Shown here: positions 17,925-27,227 of the stretch, in pieces
Layout of the letters: each line of letters begins with the position of its first letter
Numbering within the stretch: the first letter of the stretch is position 1
Assembly (NCBI GenBank): GCA_018826515.1
Contig: JAHKAM010000061.1
Coordinates: 26,063 to 90,062 of the forward strand
Reading direction: 5' to 3'
Origin: Alphaproteobacteria bacterium
Lineage (GTDB): Bacteria; Pseudomonadota; Alphaproteobacteria; Caulobacterales; Caulobacteraceae
DNA: 64,000 nt
Notes under the pieces: generated by a model
Databases searched by the model: none
Told to the model about the DNA's origin: nothing
What the model saw: the letters and a program-made list of their open reading frames with translations, nothing else
Position numbers and translations under genes: made by a program

Positions 17925-18968
17925 TCACCCGACCACGCGCACCCGCGGCGGGCCCTCGACCACCCGGCCGACGACATGGGCGGCGAAGCCCTCGATCCGG
18001 GCCAGGGCCCGCAGGGCGTCCGCCTCGGCCTCGGCCACGGCGATCAGCAGGCCGCCCGAGGTCTGGGGGTCGGTCAGCAGGTCGCGGCGCCAGTCCTCGA
18101 GGCCGTCCGGCAGGTCGACCTCCTCGCCGTAGCTGGCCCAGTTGCGGGCCGAGGCGCCGGTGCGGACGCCGTCCCCGAGCAGGCGCCGGACGCCCGGAAG
18201 GGTCGGCGGGTCGGCGGTGATCTCGACGGTCGCCTCCGCGCCCCGCGCCATCTCCAGCGCATGGCCCAGCAGGCCGAAGCCGGTGACGTCGGTGACCGCA
18301 TGCACCCCGGCCCTTCCGGCCAGCTTGGCGCCGAGGCTGTTCAGCTGCGTCGTCGACGCCTTCAGCGCCGCATAGCCGTCCTTGTCCAGCCGCTCCTGTT
18401 TGAAGGCGGCGCTGAGCACGCCGACGCCCAGCCCCTTGGTCAGCAGCAGGATGTCGCCAGGCCGGGCCCCGCGATTGGTCAGCACCTGGTCGGGATGCAC
18501 CAGACCCAGGGCCACCAGCCCATAGATCGGCTCGACGCTGTCGATCGAATGGCCGCCCGCCACGGGAATGCCCGCCGCCCGGCAGGCCTCTGCCCCGCCC
18601 TGCAGGATCCGCCCGATCGTCTCCGTCGACAGCACATTCACCGGCATGCCGACGAGGGCGAGGGCGAAGATCGGCGTCCCGCCCATGGCGTAGACGTCGG
18701 ACAGGGCGTTGGTCGCCGCGATCTGACCGAAGTGGAACGGGTCGTCCACCACCGGCATGAAGAAGTCCGTGGTCGCCACCAGCGCCTGCTGGTCATTCAG
18801 CCGCCACACCGCTGCGTCGTCGCTGGTCTCGGTCCCCACCATCAGATCGGCGAACGGCCCCGCCAGCGGCATCCCCTTCAGAATGTCGCGCAGCACCGCC
18901 GGAGCCAGCTTGCAGCCGCAGCCGCCGCCATGGGCGAGGGAGGTCAGGCGCGGTTCGGGCGTGGTCAT
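17925..18968 (-). CDS. selD: Selenide, water dikinase
   Basis: A 347-residue selenophosphate synthetase that makes the selenium donor from selenide and ATP. The N-terminal GGGCGCK has Cys17 at the catalytic position and Lys20, so this is the cysteine form, not the selenocysteine form. Other AIRS-fold motifs are TTDFFMPVVDDP, AATNALSDVYAMGG, TDVTGFGLLGH and LTDPQTSGGLL. Its only visible partner is mnmH directly downstream. No selA or selB is in the window, so the local use is tRNA modification. Confidence 0.96.
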   Translation of the reverse strand: MTTPEPRLTSLAHGGGCGCKLAPAVLRDILKGMPLAGPFADLMVGTETSDDAAVWRLNDQQALVATTDFFMPVVDDPFHFGQIAATNALSDVYAMGGTPIFALALVGMPVNVLSTETIGRILQGGAEACRAAGIPVAGGHSIDSVEPIYGLVALGLVHPDQVLTNRGARPGDILLLTKGLGVGVLSAAFKQERLDKDGYAALKASTTQLNSLGAKLAGRAGVHAVTDVTGFGLLGHALEMARGAEATVEITADPPTLPGVRRLLGDGVRTGASARNWASYGEEVDLPDGLEDWRRDLLTDPQTSGGLLIAVAEAEADALRALARIEGFAAHVVGRVVEGPPRVRVVG

Positions 18969-19081
18969 GGCATGGGCTTAGAGCCAAACCGCCGCCGAAC
19001 TCAACAGCGCCGCCGCTGCTTTGGCCGTTGCCAGTCCGCCGCGGCCGGACCAAAGTTCGCGCCTGAAACCCGGGGGCGGAC

Positions 19082-20404
19082 ATGCGACTTCTTCTTGCGA
19101 CGACGGCGGCTCTGGCCCTGCTCACCGGCGGGGCGGCGCAGGCCCAGACCGGATCGACCGACGCCGAACTGCGCCAGGCCGTCGCCCGGGACTATGACGC
19201 CAACCTCGGCGCCCTGTTCGACGACTTCCACCGCAATCCGGAACTGTCGGGGATGGAGGTGCGCACCGCCGGCATCATGGCCGCCCAGCTGACGGCGCTC
19301 GGCTATCAGGTCACCACCGGCGTCGGCGGCACGGGGGTGGTGGCGGTGCTGCGCAACGGCGACGGGCCCACGGTGATGATCCGCGCCGACATGGACGGCC
19401 TGCCGCTGGCCGAAGCCTCCGGCCTCGCCAACGCCTCGACCGCCCGCCAGACCGACAGCGACGGGATCGAGAAGCCGGTGATGCACGCCTGCGGCCACGA
19501 CGTGCACATCACCGCCCTGATCGGCACGGCACGGCAGATGATGGCCCGCCGCCAGGACTGGTCCGGCACCCTGGTGCTGATCGCCCAGCCCGCCGAGGAG
19601 CGCATCTTCGGCGCCCGGGCAATGGTGCAGGACGGCCTCTACACCCGCTTTCCCAGGCCGGACATCGCCCTCGCCTTCCACGTCTCCGCGGATCTCGCCA
19701 CCGGCCTGATCGACCTGCCGCTGGGCATCACCTCGTCCAGCTCGGACAGCGTCGACATCGCCGTGCACGGCGTCGGCACCCATGGGGCCTATCCGCACCT
19801 CGGCGTCGATCCGATCGTGGTGGCCTCGGCCATCGTCATGAACCTGCAGACCCTGCCCAGCCGCAGCGTCAATCCGCTGGAAGGAGCCATCGTGACCGTC
19901 GGGTCCTTCCACGGCGGCATCAAGCACAACATCATCTCCGACCGGGTCGACCTGCAGCTGACCGTAAGGGCCGACAATCCCGAGACCCGTCTGGCGCTGC
20001 TGGACGGCATCGACCGGGTGGTGCGCGGCACGGCCCTGGCCCTTGGCGTGTCCGAGGACCGGCTGCCCACCGTGGTCCGCTCGCCGACCGAGACCACCCC
20101 ACCGACCATCAATGACGCCGCCACCGCCGCCCGCGTCCGGACCGCCATCGCCGCGGCCATGGGCGCCGAACGGCTGGTCGACACGCCGCGCACCGGTATG
20201 GGGGCCGAGGATTTCGCCTGGTTCGTCACCCCCGACACCGGGGTCAAGGGCGTCTATTTCAGCGTCGGCGGCACCCCGGCGGCCGAGGTGGCGACCGCGC
20301 CCGGCCACCATTCGCCCCTGTTCCGCATCGACCCCCGCCCCTCGGTCACGACCGGCGTCGAGGCCATGGTGGTGGCGGCGCAGGCCCTGATGCCGAAGGG
20401 GTGA
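19082..20404 (+). CDS. Secreted M20-family metallopeptidase/amidohydrolase
   Basis: A 440-residue protein with a signal peptide (MRLLLATTAALALLTGGAAQAQ). The M20 peptidase core shows RADMDGLP, HACGHDVH, QPAEE and a dimerisation domain around GVGTHGAYPHLGVDP. Near the C-terminus TGMGAEDFAWF and the final metal His in GHHSP complete the site. The pattern is closest to hippurate/IAA-amino-acid hydrolase types. The signal peptide puts it in the periplasm, where it would deacylate N-acyl amino acids or peptides. It is divergent from selD with a 113-nt gap. Confidence 0.9.
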   Translation: MRLLLATTAALALLTGGAAQAQTGSTDAELRQAVARDYDANLGALFDDFHRNPELSGMEVRTAGIMAAQLTALGYQVTTGVGGTGVVAVLRNGDGPTVMIRADMDGLPLAEASGLANASTARQTDSDGIEKPVMHACGHDVHITALIGTARQMMARRQDWSGTLVLIAQPAEERIFGARAMVQDGLYTRFPRPDIALAFHVSADLATGLIDLPLGITSSSSDSVDIAVHGVGTHGAYPHLGVDPIVVASAIVMNLQTLPSRSVNPLEGAIVTVGSFHGGIKHNIISDRVDLQLTVRADNPETRLALLDGIDRVVRGTALALGVSEDRLPTVVRSPTETTPPTINDAATAARVRTAIAAAMGAERLVDTPRTGMGAEDFAWFVTPDTGVKGVYFSVGGTPAAEVATAPGHHSPLFRIDPRPSVTTGVEAMVVAAQALMPKG

Positions 20405-20461
20405 GGGGCCGCTGAACCGTTCCGTGCGTCGTCCGTTTCGCCCGTGAACCGGAGACCCTCG

Positions 20462-20671
20462 ATGCCCCTTCCCAAACTCGCGACCCTGATCGGCGGCCTG
20501 TTGCTGAGCCGGAGCGGGCGGCGCATGGCCGGACGGCACGCCGGCAAGCTCGCCCTCGCCACCCTGGCCTTCCAGCTGTGGGAACAGCGACAGGCCGCGA
20601 AACAGCCCGTCCCGACTTCCGGCGCCCGATCGGCCCGACCCCGTCGGCGCTGGAGCGGCCGGCGCGTCTGA
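20462..20671 (+). CDS. Small basic hypothetical protein
   Basis: A 69-residue protein starting MPLPKLATLIGGLLLSRSG, with a short hydrophobic N-terminal segment, a second hydrophobic stretch (KLALATLAFQLW) and a strongly basic tail (RSARPRRRWSGRR). GGAG lies upstream of the ATG. It may be a small membrane-associated protein. I do not recognise the family. It sits between the M20 peptidase and GST genes on the same strand. Confidence 0.5.
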   Translation: MPLPKLATLIGGLLLSRSGRRMAGRHAGKLALATLAFQLWEQRQAAKQPVPTSGARSARPRRRWSGRRV

Positions 20672-20732
20672 ATCCGCTGGACCGACGCCGCGTCAACCGC
20701 GCTAACTGGGCGGAACAAGCGGAGCCGTCGCC

Positions 20733-21398
20733 ATGATCACCGTCCACCATCTCAATGACTCCCGCTCGCAGCGGGTCCTCTGGCTGCTGGAGGAGATGGG
20801 CCTGCCCTATGAGGTGAAACGGTATCAGCGCGACGCGAAGACCATGCTGGCCCCGCCCGCGCTGAAGGCCATCCATCCGCTGGGCAAGTCGCCCGTGCTG
20901 GACGAGGGCGAGTCGCGGATGGCCGAGACCGGCGCCATCTTGGAATATCTGCTCGAAACCCATCCGGCCTCCGGCCTGCGTCCCGCCGCCGGCTCGGAAG
21001 CCGGGCGGCGGTTCACCTACTGGCTCCACTACGCCGAGGGCTCGGCCATGACGCCCCTGCTGCTGAAGCTGATCTTCACCGCCATTCCCGGACGCGTCCC
21101 CTTCCTCGCCCGCGGCATCGCCAAGGGCATCAGCAAGGCCATGAACACCAACATGATCGACCCGCAACTCAGGGCGCACACGGCGTACTGGGAAGCCGAA
21201 CTGACCCGGTCCGAATGGTTCGCCGGCGACGCCTTCTCGGCCGCCGACATCATGATGAGCTTCCCCATCGAGGCGGCGGGCAGCCGGGTCGGCTACGGCG
21301 CCGACAAGCCGAAGCTGAAGGCCTTCCTGCAGAAGATCCACGCCCGGCCGGCGTATCAGCGCGCGCTGGAGCGCGGCGGCCCCTACAGCTACGCCTGA
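20733..21398 (+). CDS. Glutathione S-transferase family protein
   Basis: A 221-residue cytosolic GST. The N-terminal thioredoxin fold has SRSQRVLWLLEEMGLPYE, then the cis-Pro strand GKSPVLDEGE and the gamma-glutamyl-binding AETGAILEYLLE. The C-terminal helical domain contains WFAGDAFSAADIMMSFPIE, with the N-capping box of GSTs. It would conjugate or reduce electrophiles with glutathione. The physiological substrate is unknown. Confidence 0.9.
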   Translation: MITVHHLNDSRSQRVLWLLEEMGLPYEVKRYQRDAKTMLAPPALKAIHPLGKSPVLDEGESRMAETGAILEYLLETHPASGLRPAAGSEAGRRFTYWLHYAEGSAMTPLLLKLIFTAIPGRVPFLARGIAKGISKAMNTNMIDPQLRAHTAYWEAELTRSEWFAGDAFSAADIMMSFPIEAAGSRVGYGADKPKLKAFLQKIHARPAYQRALERGGPYSYA

Positions 21399-21485
21399 GG
21401 CTGAGACCCGGTTGGCCGGCGCCACACCGGTCGGGAACCGCGCGATCGACCGCAACCCGCCCGGGAATCGAACGTTAACAGCCTC

Positions 21486-21674
21486 ATGCAGCTGAGAACC
21501 GTTCAAGTCACCGCCGCCCTGGCCGCCGCTGTCGCCTTCGTGCTGGCCTTCATCGCGGCCGGGGTGTTCATCGTCTCCAGCCTGTTCATGGCCCTGGGGC
21601 TGGCGGCCATCGGCTGGCTGGCCTGGAGCCTGGTCCGGCAGGTCAGATCGCGACGGCGAGATCGCCCGGCGTAA
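21486..21674 (+). CDS. Small two-helix membrane protein
   Basis: A 62-residue protein with two hydrophobic helices (VTAALAAAVAFVLAFIAAGVF and LFMALGLAAIGWLAW in outline) and a basic tail RQVRSRRRDRPA, predicting a small inner-membrane hairpin. A TTAA-containing stretch (GTTAAC) lies just before the ATG. The family is not recognised. It precedes greA on the same strand. Confidence 0.55.
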   Translation: MQLRTVQVTAALAAAVAFVLAFIAAGVFIVSSLFMALGLAAIGWLAWSLVRQVRSRRRDRPA

Positions 21675-21816
21675 CATTCCCGATATATCACCGTTGCGCC
21701 ATGCCTCTTGAATCCGGAGGCTTGGCGCCCTAGTCTCTTTGGCCGGTCGCAAGCGCCCAGCGACCTCTGGCGTGTCACCAAATCTTCAGTCGGGCGAAGC
21801 AAGAAACTCACGACAT

Positions 21817-22290
21817 ATGGAAAAAGTGCCGATGACGGCCGAGGGCTACCGTGTCCTCGACGATCAGCTGAAGCAATTGAAGTCCGTGGAGCGGCCGAGC
21901 GTGATCTCGGCCATCTCGGAAGCGCGCGAGCATGGCGATCTGTCCGAAAACGCAGAGTATCATGCCGCCAAGGAGCGACAGGGCTGGATCGAAGGCCAGA
22001 TCGCCGACATCGAGGACAAGATCAGCCGCGCCCAGGTGATCGACGTTTCGAAACTGGACGGCAATCAGGTGATGTTCGGCGCCACGGTCACCGTGGTCGA
22101 TGAGGACACCGAGGAAGAGGCCCGCTACCAGATCGTCGGCGAGCACGAAGCCGATGTGAAGGCGGGCAAGATTTCGATCGCCTCGCCGATCGCGCGCGCC
22201 ATGATCTCGAAAGAGGTCGGCGACGTGGTCGAGGTCAACACCCCCGGCGGGGTCAAGGCCTATGAAATCCTCAAGGTCGAGTGGAAATAG
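21817..22290 (+). CDS. greA: Transcription elongation factor GreA
   Basis: A 157-residue Gre factor that rescues backtracked RNA polymerase by stimulating transcript cleavage. The N-terminal coiled coil carries the tip acidic residues in [18 protein letters not shown]. The C-terminal FKBP-like domain includes [17 protein letters not shown] and [10 protein letters not shown]. The ATG at 21817 ([11 protein letters not shown]) is the family start. In many alphaproteobacteria greA lies right after carB; here about 9.4 kb separates them. Confidence 0.97.
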   Translation: MEKVPMTAEGYRVLDDQLKQLKSVERPSVISAISEAREHGDLSENAEYHAAKERQGWIEGQIADIEDKISRAQVIDVSKLDGNQVMFGATVTVVDEDTEEEARYQIVGEHEADVKAGKISIASPIARAMISKEVGDVVEVNTPGGVKAYEILKVEWK

Positions 22291-22294
22291 GCCA

Positions 22295-22714
22295 GTGACC
22301 CAACCGTCCGGAACACGCCCGCCTCTGGTGTCGCATGTTTCGGTCGGCGTCACCGACCTGTCGCGCGCCGGCGTCTTCTATGACGCCGTCATGGCCGTGC
22401 TCGGCGCGCGACGCATCCTCGAACACGGCGTGAGCATCGGTTATGGCCGGGCCTTCCCCGAATTCTGGGCCACCCAGCCCCATGACGGCAGGCGCGCCGT
22501 CCCCGGCAACGGCGCCCACGTCTGTTTCAACGCCCCCGATCCTGACACCGTCGTCGCCTTCTTCGAGGCGGGGCTCGCCGCCGGCGGTCTCGACGATGGC
22601 CGTCCGGGTCCGCGAAACGAGTACGCCCCCGGCTATTACGCCGCCTTCCTGCGCGATCCGGACGGCAACAAGGTCGAGGCCATGTGCTGGATCGCGCCGC
22701 CCGCCGCGCCGTGA
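22295..22714 (+). CDS. VOC-family (glyoxalase/dioxygenase-fold) protein
   Basis: A protein of about 139 residues starting at GTG 22295, 4 nt after greA. The betaalphabetabetabeta pattern of vicinal-oxygen-chelate enzymes is clear: SHVSVGVTDLSRAGVFYDAVMAVLGA at the start, HVCFNAPD in the middle, and the C-terminal YYAAFLRDPDGNKVEAMCW. The C-terminal Glu is a typical metal ligand. Related proteins include glyoxalase I and fosfomycin-resistance enzymes, but the activity here is not defined. Its stop overlaps the start of the next gene. Confidence 0.8.
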   Translation: MTQPSGTRPPLVSHVSVGVTDLSRAGVFYDAVMAVLGARRILEHGVSIGYGRAFPEFWATQPHDGRRAVPGNGAHVCFNAPDPDTVVAFFEAGLAAGGLDDGRPGPRNEYAPGYYAAFLRDPDGNKVEAMCWIAPPAAP

Positions 22715-23694
22715 GCGCGCCCCTCTCCATCTGGGTGGTCTCGGACGGCCGCATCGGCATGGAAAACCAGGCCCTCGGTCTGGCCGAGGCCGTCCAGCGA
22801 CTGACCCCCGCCGCCATCACCGTCAAACGGGTCCGCTGGCGTCCGGTCTTCGACAAACTGCCCTCGGCGCTGAAGACGTCGTGGATGCTGGACCTGTCCT
22901 CCGATCCCACAGAACCGGCCGCTGGCGAGGTCTGGCCCGACCTGTGGATCGCCACGGGGCGCGCCACCCTGCCGATGTCCGCCCGCGTCCGGAAGCAGTC
23001 CGGCGGCAAGACCTTCGTGGTCCAGACCCAGGATCCGCGCTGGCGCAGCGGCGCCTATGACCTGATCGTCGCCCCGGCGCATGACCGGATCGAGGGCGCC
23101 AATGTCCTCTCGATCACCGGCTCTCCGCATCGGGTGACGGCGGAACGGCTGGCCGAGGGCGCCGCCGTTTTCGCCGACCGACTGGAGCCCCTGCCCCGTC
23201 CGCGTGTGGCGGCCATGGTCGGGGGACGCTCCCGCGCCTTCGACCTGACCGAAGGCCACGCCGCCGACCTGGCCAACCGCATCGCCGCGGCCGTCGAAGC
23301 CGCCGGCGGCTCGCTTATGCTGACCTTCTCGCGCCGCACCCCCGAGGCGGCGAGGACGATCATGACCGCGCGGCTGCAACACCTTCCCGGCCAGATCTGG
23401 GACGGCGAGGGTCCGAACCCTTATTTCGCCTTCCTGCGGTTCGCCGACCACATCCTCGTCACCGAGGACAGCGCCAACATGGCGGCCGAGGCCGCCTCGA
23501 CGGGCCAGCCGGTGCATATCCTGCCGATGATCCCGCTGAAGTCCGGCGACAAATTCGCCCGCCTGCACGCCGACCTGCGCGAGCGCGGCGCGGCGCGGCT
23601 GTTCGACGGGACGCTGGAGGCCCGGACCTATGCGCCGCTGGCCGAGACGGACCGGGCGGCGCGGGCTGTGCTGGACCGGATGAAGACGTCCTAG
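22711..23694 (+). CDS. ELM1-like protein (mitochondrial-fission ELM1 family)
   Basis: A protein of about 327 residues, GTG start at 22711 inside the VOC stop (GTGA overlap). The pattern WVVSDGRIGMENQALGLAEA at the N-terminus, VQTQDPRW, and the C-terminal VTEDSANMAAEAASTGQPVHILPM identify the GT-B-fold ELM1 family (DUF1022). Plant ELM1 acts in mitochondrial fission, while bacterial members are thought to be glycosyltransferase-like with unknown substrate. It probably forms an operon with greA and VOC. Confidence 0.82.
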   Translation: MSAPLSIWVVSDGRIGMENQALGLAEAVQRLTPAAITVKRVRWRPVFDKLPSALKTSWMLDLSSDPTEPAAGEVWPDLWIATGRATLPMSARVRKQSGGKTFVVQTQDPRWRSGAYDLIVAPAHDRIEGANVLSITGSPHRVTAERLAEGAAVFADRLEPLPRPRVAAMVGGRSRAFDLTEGHAADLANRIAAAVEAAGGSLMLTFSRRTPEAARTIMTARLQHLPGQIWDGEGPNPYFAFLRFADHILVTEDSANMAAEAASTGQPVHILPMIPLKSGDKFARLHADLRERGAARLFDGTLEARTYAPLAETDRAARAVLDRMKTS

Positions 23695-23981
23695 TCGCCC
23701 CCGCCGCCATCCCCGCCGCCGTCAGAGCCGCCATCGGCCCCCGTGTCGGGACTCTTGTCGCGCCCGCCGCTGTCGGAGGCATAAGCCCCGCTGCTGCTGT
23801 CAGATCGCGAAGCCTCGTTCCGCCCTTTTCGGCGGCCCGCGTCGATGGCAAAGCCGGCCCCGACTCCGATGGCTACGCCCACGCCGATGCCGACCGCCAC
23901 ATTGCCCGTGGCGATGCCGATCGCGGCGCCGATGGCGACGCCCAGCGCCAGACCGACCCCGATGAAGCTTTGTCCCTGCAC
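23691..23981 (-). CDS. Small glycine-zipper membrane protein
   Basis: A 96-residue protein. The N-terminal half is a run of glycine-zipper hydrophobic helix (GVGLALGVAIGAAIGIATGN). The C-terminal half is disordered and low-complexity, rich in Ser, Asp and Gly, ending GGDGGGGD. It is convergent with the ELM1 gene, overlapping by 4 nt, and divergent from trxB. Glycine-zipper proteins often oligomerise in membranes. No specific function can be assigned. Confidence 0.55.
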   Translation of the reverse strand: MQGQSFIGVGLALGVAIGAAIGIATGNVAVGIGVGVAIGVGAGFAIDAGRRKGRNEASRSDSSSGAYASDSGGRDKSPDTGADGGSDGGGDGGGGD

Positions 23982-24059
23982 GCCATTATTCTCCGACAGA
24001 CCTGTGAATCCCTCTCACCGTGGCATCGCGCCGGAGGGAATCAACGCCTAAATAGGCGC

Positions 24060-25070
24060 ATGAGCACTCCCCGCACCCTCCGCGTCGCCATCATCGGCTC
24101 CGGCCCCGCCGGCTGGACCGCCGCCATCTACGCCGCGCGCGCCCTGCTGAACCCCGTCGTCATCGCCGGCCTGCAACCCGGCGGCCAGCTGACCATCACC
24201 ACCGATGTGGAAAACTATCCCGGCTTCGCCGACGTCATCCAGGGCCCCTGGCTCATGGAGCAGATGCGCGCCCAGGCCGAGCATGTCGGCGCCGAGGTGA
24301 TCGAGGACATCGTGGTCAAGGCTGACCTGTCGCAACGGCCGTTCCGCCTGACCCTCGACTCGGGAACGGAACTGCTGGCCGAGACGGTGATCATCTCGAC
24401 CGGGGCCCAGGCCAAATGGCTGGGCCTGGAGAGCGAGTACAAATATCAGGGCTTCGGCGTCTCGGCCTGCGCCACCTGCGACGGCTTCTTCTATCGCGAC
24501 AAGGAAGTGATCGTCGTCGGCGGGGGCAACACCGCCGTCGAGGAGGCGCTGTTCCTGACCAAATTCGCCTCCAAGGTCACGGTCGTGCACCGCCGCGACG
24601 AGTTCCGGGCCGAACGCATCCTGCAGGACCGGCTGTTCGCCAACCCCAAGGTGGAGGTGGTCTGGAACCACGCCGTCGACGAGATCCTCGGCGAGACCAA
24701 CAGCTTTGGCGGGGTCAATGTCACCGGCGCGCGGCTGAAGAACGTCCAGACCGGCGACACCCGCGAAGTCGCCGCCGACGGCGTCTTCATCGCCATCGGC
24801 CACGCCCCGTCATCCGAGCTTTTCGCCGGCCAGCTGGAGACGAAACAGGGCGGCTATCTGGTGGTGAAGCCGGGCACGGCGGCCACCGCCATCGAAGGCG
24901 TCTGGGCGGCTGGCGACGTCACCGACGACATCTACCGTCAGGCCGTTACCGCGGCGGGCATGGGCTGTATGGCCGCGCTGGAGGCCGTCCGCTTCCTCGC
25001 CGAGCAGGACCACGCGCGGGCCGGCGATCCGATCTCGCACAAGGAAGCGGAAAAGATCGGCGTCTGGTAG
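24060..25070 (+). CDS. trxB: Thioredoxin-disulfide reductase
   Basis: A 336-residue FAD/NADPH enzyme that reduces thioredoxin. The FAD-binding GSGPAGWTAAIYAARA is at the N-terminus. The redox-active CATC is at residues 137-140. The NADPH site is VVGGGNTAVEEALFL with HRRDEFRAE. The C-terminal FAD motif is GVWAAGDVTDDIYRQAV. I start at ATG 24060 (MSTPRTLRVAIIG). It ends 7 nt before the convergent receiver gene. Confidence 0.96.
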   Translation: MSTPRTLRVAIIGSGPAGWTAAIYAARALLNPVVIAGLQPGGQLTITTDVENYPGFADVIQGPWLMEQMRAQAEHVGAEVIEDIVVKADLSQRPFRLTLDSGTELLAETVIISTGAQAKWLGLESEYKYQGFGVSACATCDGFFYRDKEVIVVGGGNTAVEEALFLTKFASKVTVVHRRDEFRAERILQDRLFANPKVEVVWNHAVDEILGETNSFGGVNVTGARLKNVQTGDTREVAADGVFIAIGHAPSSELFAGQLETKQGGYLVVKPGTAATAIEGVWAAGDVTDDIYRQAVTAAGMGCMAALEAVRFLAEQDHARAGDPISHKEAEKIGVW

Positions 25071-25076
25071 ACGGCC

Positions 25077-25484
25077 TCAGGCGAACAGGCGGAGCTCGGG
25101 CGGCGCATATTCGACCGGTCGGCCCGCACGCCGGCCGAGGGCATAGTCCACCGCAGCCTGCACCGCGCGCTCGTCGGTGGGTTTGGACAGCACGCCCATG
25201 GTGCCGGCGACGCCGTTGCGCACCATGCCGGGGTTGGCCGTCATGAACAGGATGGTCACGCCCAGCTGCTGGCCGAGTTCGCGGCCCAGTTCGATGCCGG
25301 TCGGTCCGTCTGAAAGGTGGATATCGACAAGCGCCAGATCGACCTCGGTCTCCTGGACCAACTGACGCGCCGTGCGGGCGTCCGCCGCCGTCCCGACGAC
25401 CTCATGACCCAGATCCTCGAGCACAAAGCGCAGCTCCATCGCCACGAGGGCTTCGTCTTCAATGACCAGGATACGCGCACTCAT
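25077..25484 (-). CDS. Single-domain response regulator
   Basis: A 135-residue stand-alone receiver. Acidic pocket D10/E11, phosphoacceptor D54 in LALVDIHLSD, conserved Thr in LFMTAN and Lys in VLSKP. There is no output domain, so it acts by phosphotransfer or protein contact. The sequence is of the type paired with HWE/HisKA_2 kinases, and such a kinase gene lies 99 nt upstream on the same strand. Together they probably form a two-component pair. Confidence 0.9.
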   Translation of the reverse strand: MSARILVIEDEALVAMELRFVLEDLGHEVVGTAADARTARQLVQETEVDLALVDIHLSDGPTGIELGRELGQQLGVTILFMTANPGMVRNGVAGTMGVLSKPTDERAVQAAVDYALGRRAGRPVEYAPPELRLFA

Positions 25485-25583
25485 CGGGTTTCGGACAGTT
25501 CAGGCTCGTGGTTTTGCCCGTAACTGTACGGACTTGCTGGACAACCAACGCCATCTACCAATGCTGGTTGCGACGGATCGACG

Positions 25584-27134
25584 TTATGCGACATTTTGTG
25601 CCGCCCGCCGCCGCGAGAGGGCGGTCGCGGGCAGGTCGGCCGTCACCCGCAGACCCTCCAGGGCCCAGATTCGCTCCAGCCGTCCGCCCAACTGCCCTTC
25701 CACGGAAAGCGTCGCCAGCGACGAACCGAAGCCGACCCGATCGGGAGCCCCCGCGACCGGCGGCCCGCCCCGCTCCTCCCATACCAGGACGAAGCGGTCG
25801 GCGTCGTTTCGGGTCTTCAGAGTGATCTCGCCCTCTTCGGTCGAGAGAGCCCCGTATTTGGACGCGTTGGTCGCCAGTTCGTGGAACAGCAGGGCGACCG
25901 AGGTCGCGGCCTGATCATCGAAGGCGGCGTCATCGCCCGACACCTGGACCCTCGGCTCGCCGTTCGCGGTCGCATAGGGCTTGAACAGATCGTTCAGGAA
26001 GGCGTGCAGGGTCATTGAGCCGACGGTGGGGCGGGACACGTCGGTGTGCGGACGCACGAACTCATGCGCCCGGGCCAGGGCGTTGATGCGCGTGCGCACC
26101 GCCGACGCGAATTCCTTGGCTTCCGGGAACTGGCGCGCGGACAGGCCGATCAGGGCCGACACCACGGCGAAGATGTTCTTGATGCGGTGGCTCAGCTCCT
26201 GGCTGAGCAGGTCCTTGGAATCGACCACCCGCTTGAGGTCCTCGATGTCCGTGCAGGTTCCGAACCAGCGGGTGATTTCCCCCGCCTCGTTCCGGATCGG
26301 GGTGGCCCGGCCCAGCGTCCAGCGGTAGACGCCATCGGCGCGACGCAGCCGGTACTCGACTTCATAGGGTTCGCCGGTCTCGAGCGAATGACGCCAGCGG
26401 GCCATGGCGCGTTCCTGGTCCTCCGGATGGAACATGCCGTTCCAGCCCTCGCCGTCCGTCGATCCGGGGGTCACGCCCGTGAACTCGAACCAACGCGCAT
26501 TGTAATAGTCGTGAAATCCGTCCGGCAGCGCCGACCACACCATCTGGGGCATGGAATCGGCGATGGCGCGGAACCGGGCCTCGCTTACGGCCAGGGCGCT
26601 GGCCGTCGCGGTCAGGTCCGCGTCCGTTCGACGCCCCGCCGCCAGAACCTTGCGCAAATTCAACAGCTTCATGACCTGTCGCGCCAGGACCTCCATCGCC
26701 TCGGTCTGGAGGGGGTCCAGCCCGTCGGGACGCGGCCGGGTGTCGAGGACACACAGCGTCCCCAGCGGCAGGCCGTGGTCATCCTTCAGCAGCACGCCGG
26801 CGTAGAATTTCAGACCGTTGGCGGCGGTCACCAGGGGATTGCAGGCGAACCGGGGGTCCTTGTCGGCGTCCGGCACGACCAGCCGGTCCTGTTCCAGCAG
26901 GGCGTGACGACAGAAGGAGGTCTCCAGCGGCGTTTCCCGCACGCCCAGCCCGACCTCGGACTTGAACCACTGCCGGTCGGCGTCAATCAGATTGACCACG
27001 GCGATCGGGGCGTCGCAGAGCCTCGCGATCAGGGCGGTGATGTCGTCGAACGCGGGCTCGCGCCCGGAATCGAGGATGTCGTACGACCGGAGCGCCGCGA
27101 GGCGATCGGTCTCATTCCAGGCGCTCGTTGTCAT
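25584..27134 (-). CDS. HWE-family sensor histidine kinase with GAF and PAS domains
   Basis: About 516 residues, soluble. A GAF domain (about 20-160) includes RQWFKSEVGL and TPLETSFCRHAL. A PAS fold follows (RFRAIADSMPQMVWSALPDG, FHPEDQERA) with a PAC segment RWFGTCTDIED. The kinase core is HWE-type: ELSHRIKNIFAVVSAL with the phosphoacceptor His, HELATNASKYGALS as the N-box, and VLVWEERGG giving the WxE of the family name. I start at ATG 27134 (MTTSAWNETDR). It probably phosphorylates the receiver encoded just downstream. The signal is unknown; PAS/GAF suggests light, redox or a small molecule. Confidence 0.9.
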   Translation of the reverse strand: MTTSAWNETDRLAALRSYDILDSGREPAFDDITALIARLCDAPIAVVNLIDADRQWFKSEVGLGVRETPLETSFCRHALLEQDRLVVPDADKDPRFACNPLVTAANGLKFYAGVLLKDDHGLPLGTLCVLDTRPRPDGLDPLQTEAMEVLARQVMKLLNLRKVLAAGRRTDADLTATASALAVSEARFRAIADSMPQMVWSALPDGFHDYYNARWFEFTGVTPGSTDGEGWNGMFHPEDQERAMARWRHSLETGEPYEVEYRLRRADGVYRWTLGRATPIRNEAGEITRWFGTCTDIEDLKRVVDSKDLLSQELSHRIKNIFAVVSALIGLSARQFPEAKEFASAVRTRINALARAHEFVRPHTDVSRPTVGSMTLHAFLNDLFKPYATANGEPRVQVSGDDAAFDDQAATSVALLFHELATNASKYGALSTEEGEITLKTRNDADRFVLVWEERGGPPVAGAPDRVGFGSSLATLSVEGQLGGRLERIWALEGLRVTADLPATALSRRRAAQNVA

Positions 27135-27227
27135 CCGGGGTCCATGCGACGCGCCTCGGGCGCGCGGGAGAAAACAGATAATGCCTGACGCCGCATTTCT
27201 GTTGCGAAGCATGGCGGTGGTTGTGGA

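Noticed and set aside
15395..18220. A 941-residue plus-strand frame over the symporter and mnmH genes
   Set aside because: Shadow of two clear minus-strand genes; its Gln/Gly/Asp/Arg-rich text has no recognisable fold.
21461..21476. GGGAATCGAACG, like the T-loop of a tRNA on the minus strand
   Set aside because: No matching T-stem, anticodon arm or acceptor stem could be drawn around it.
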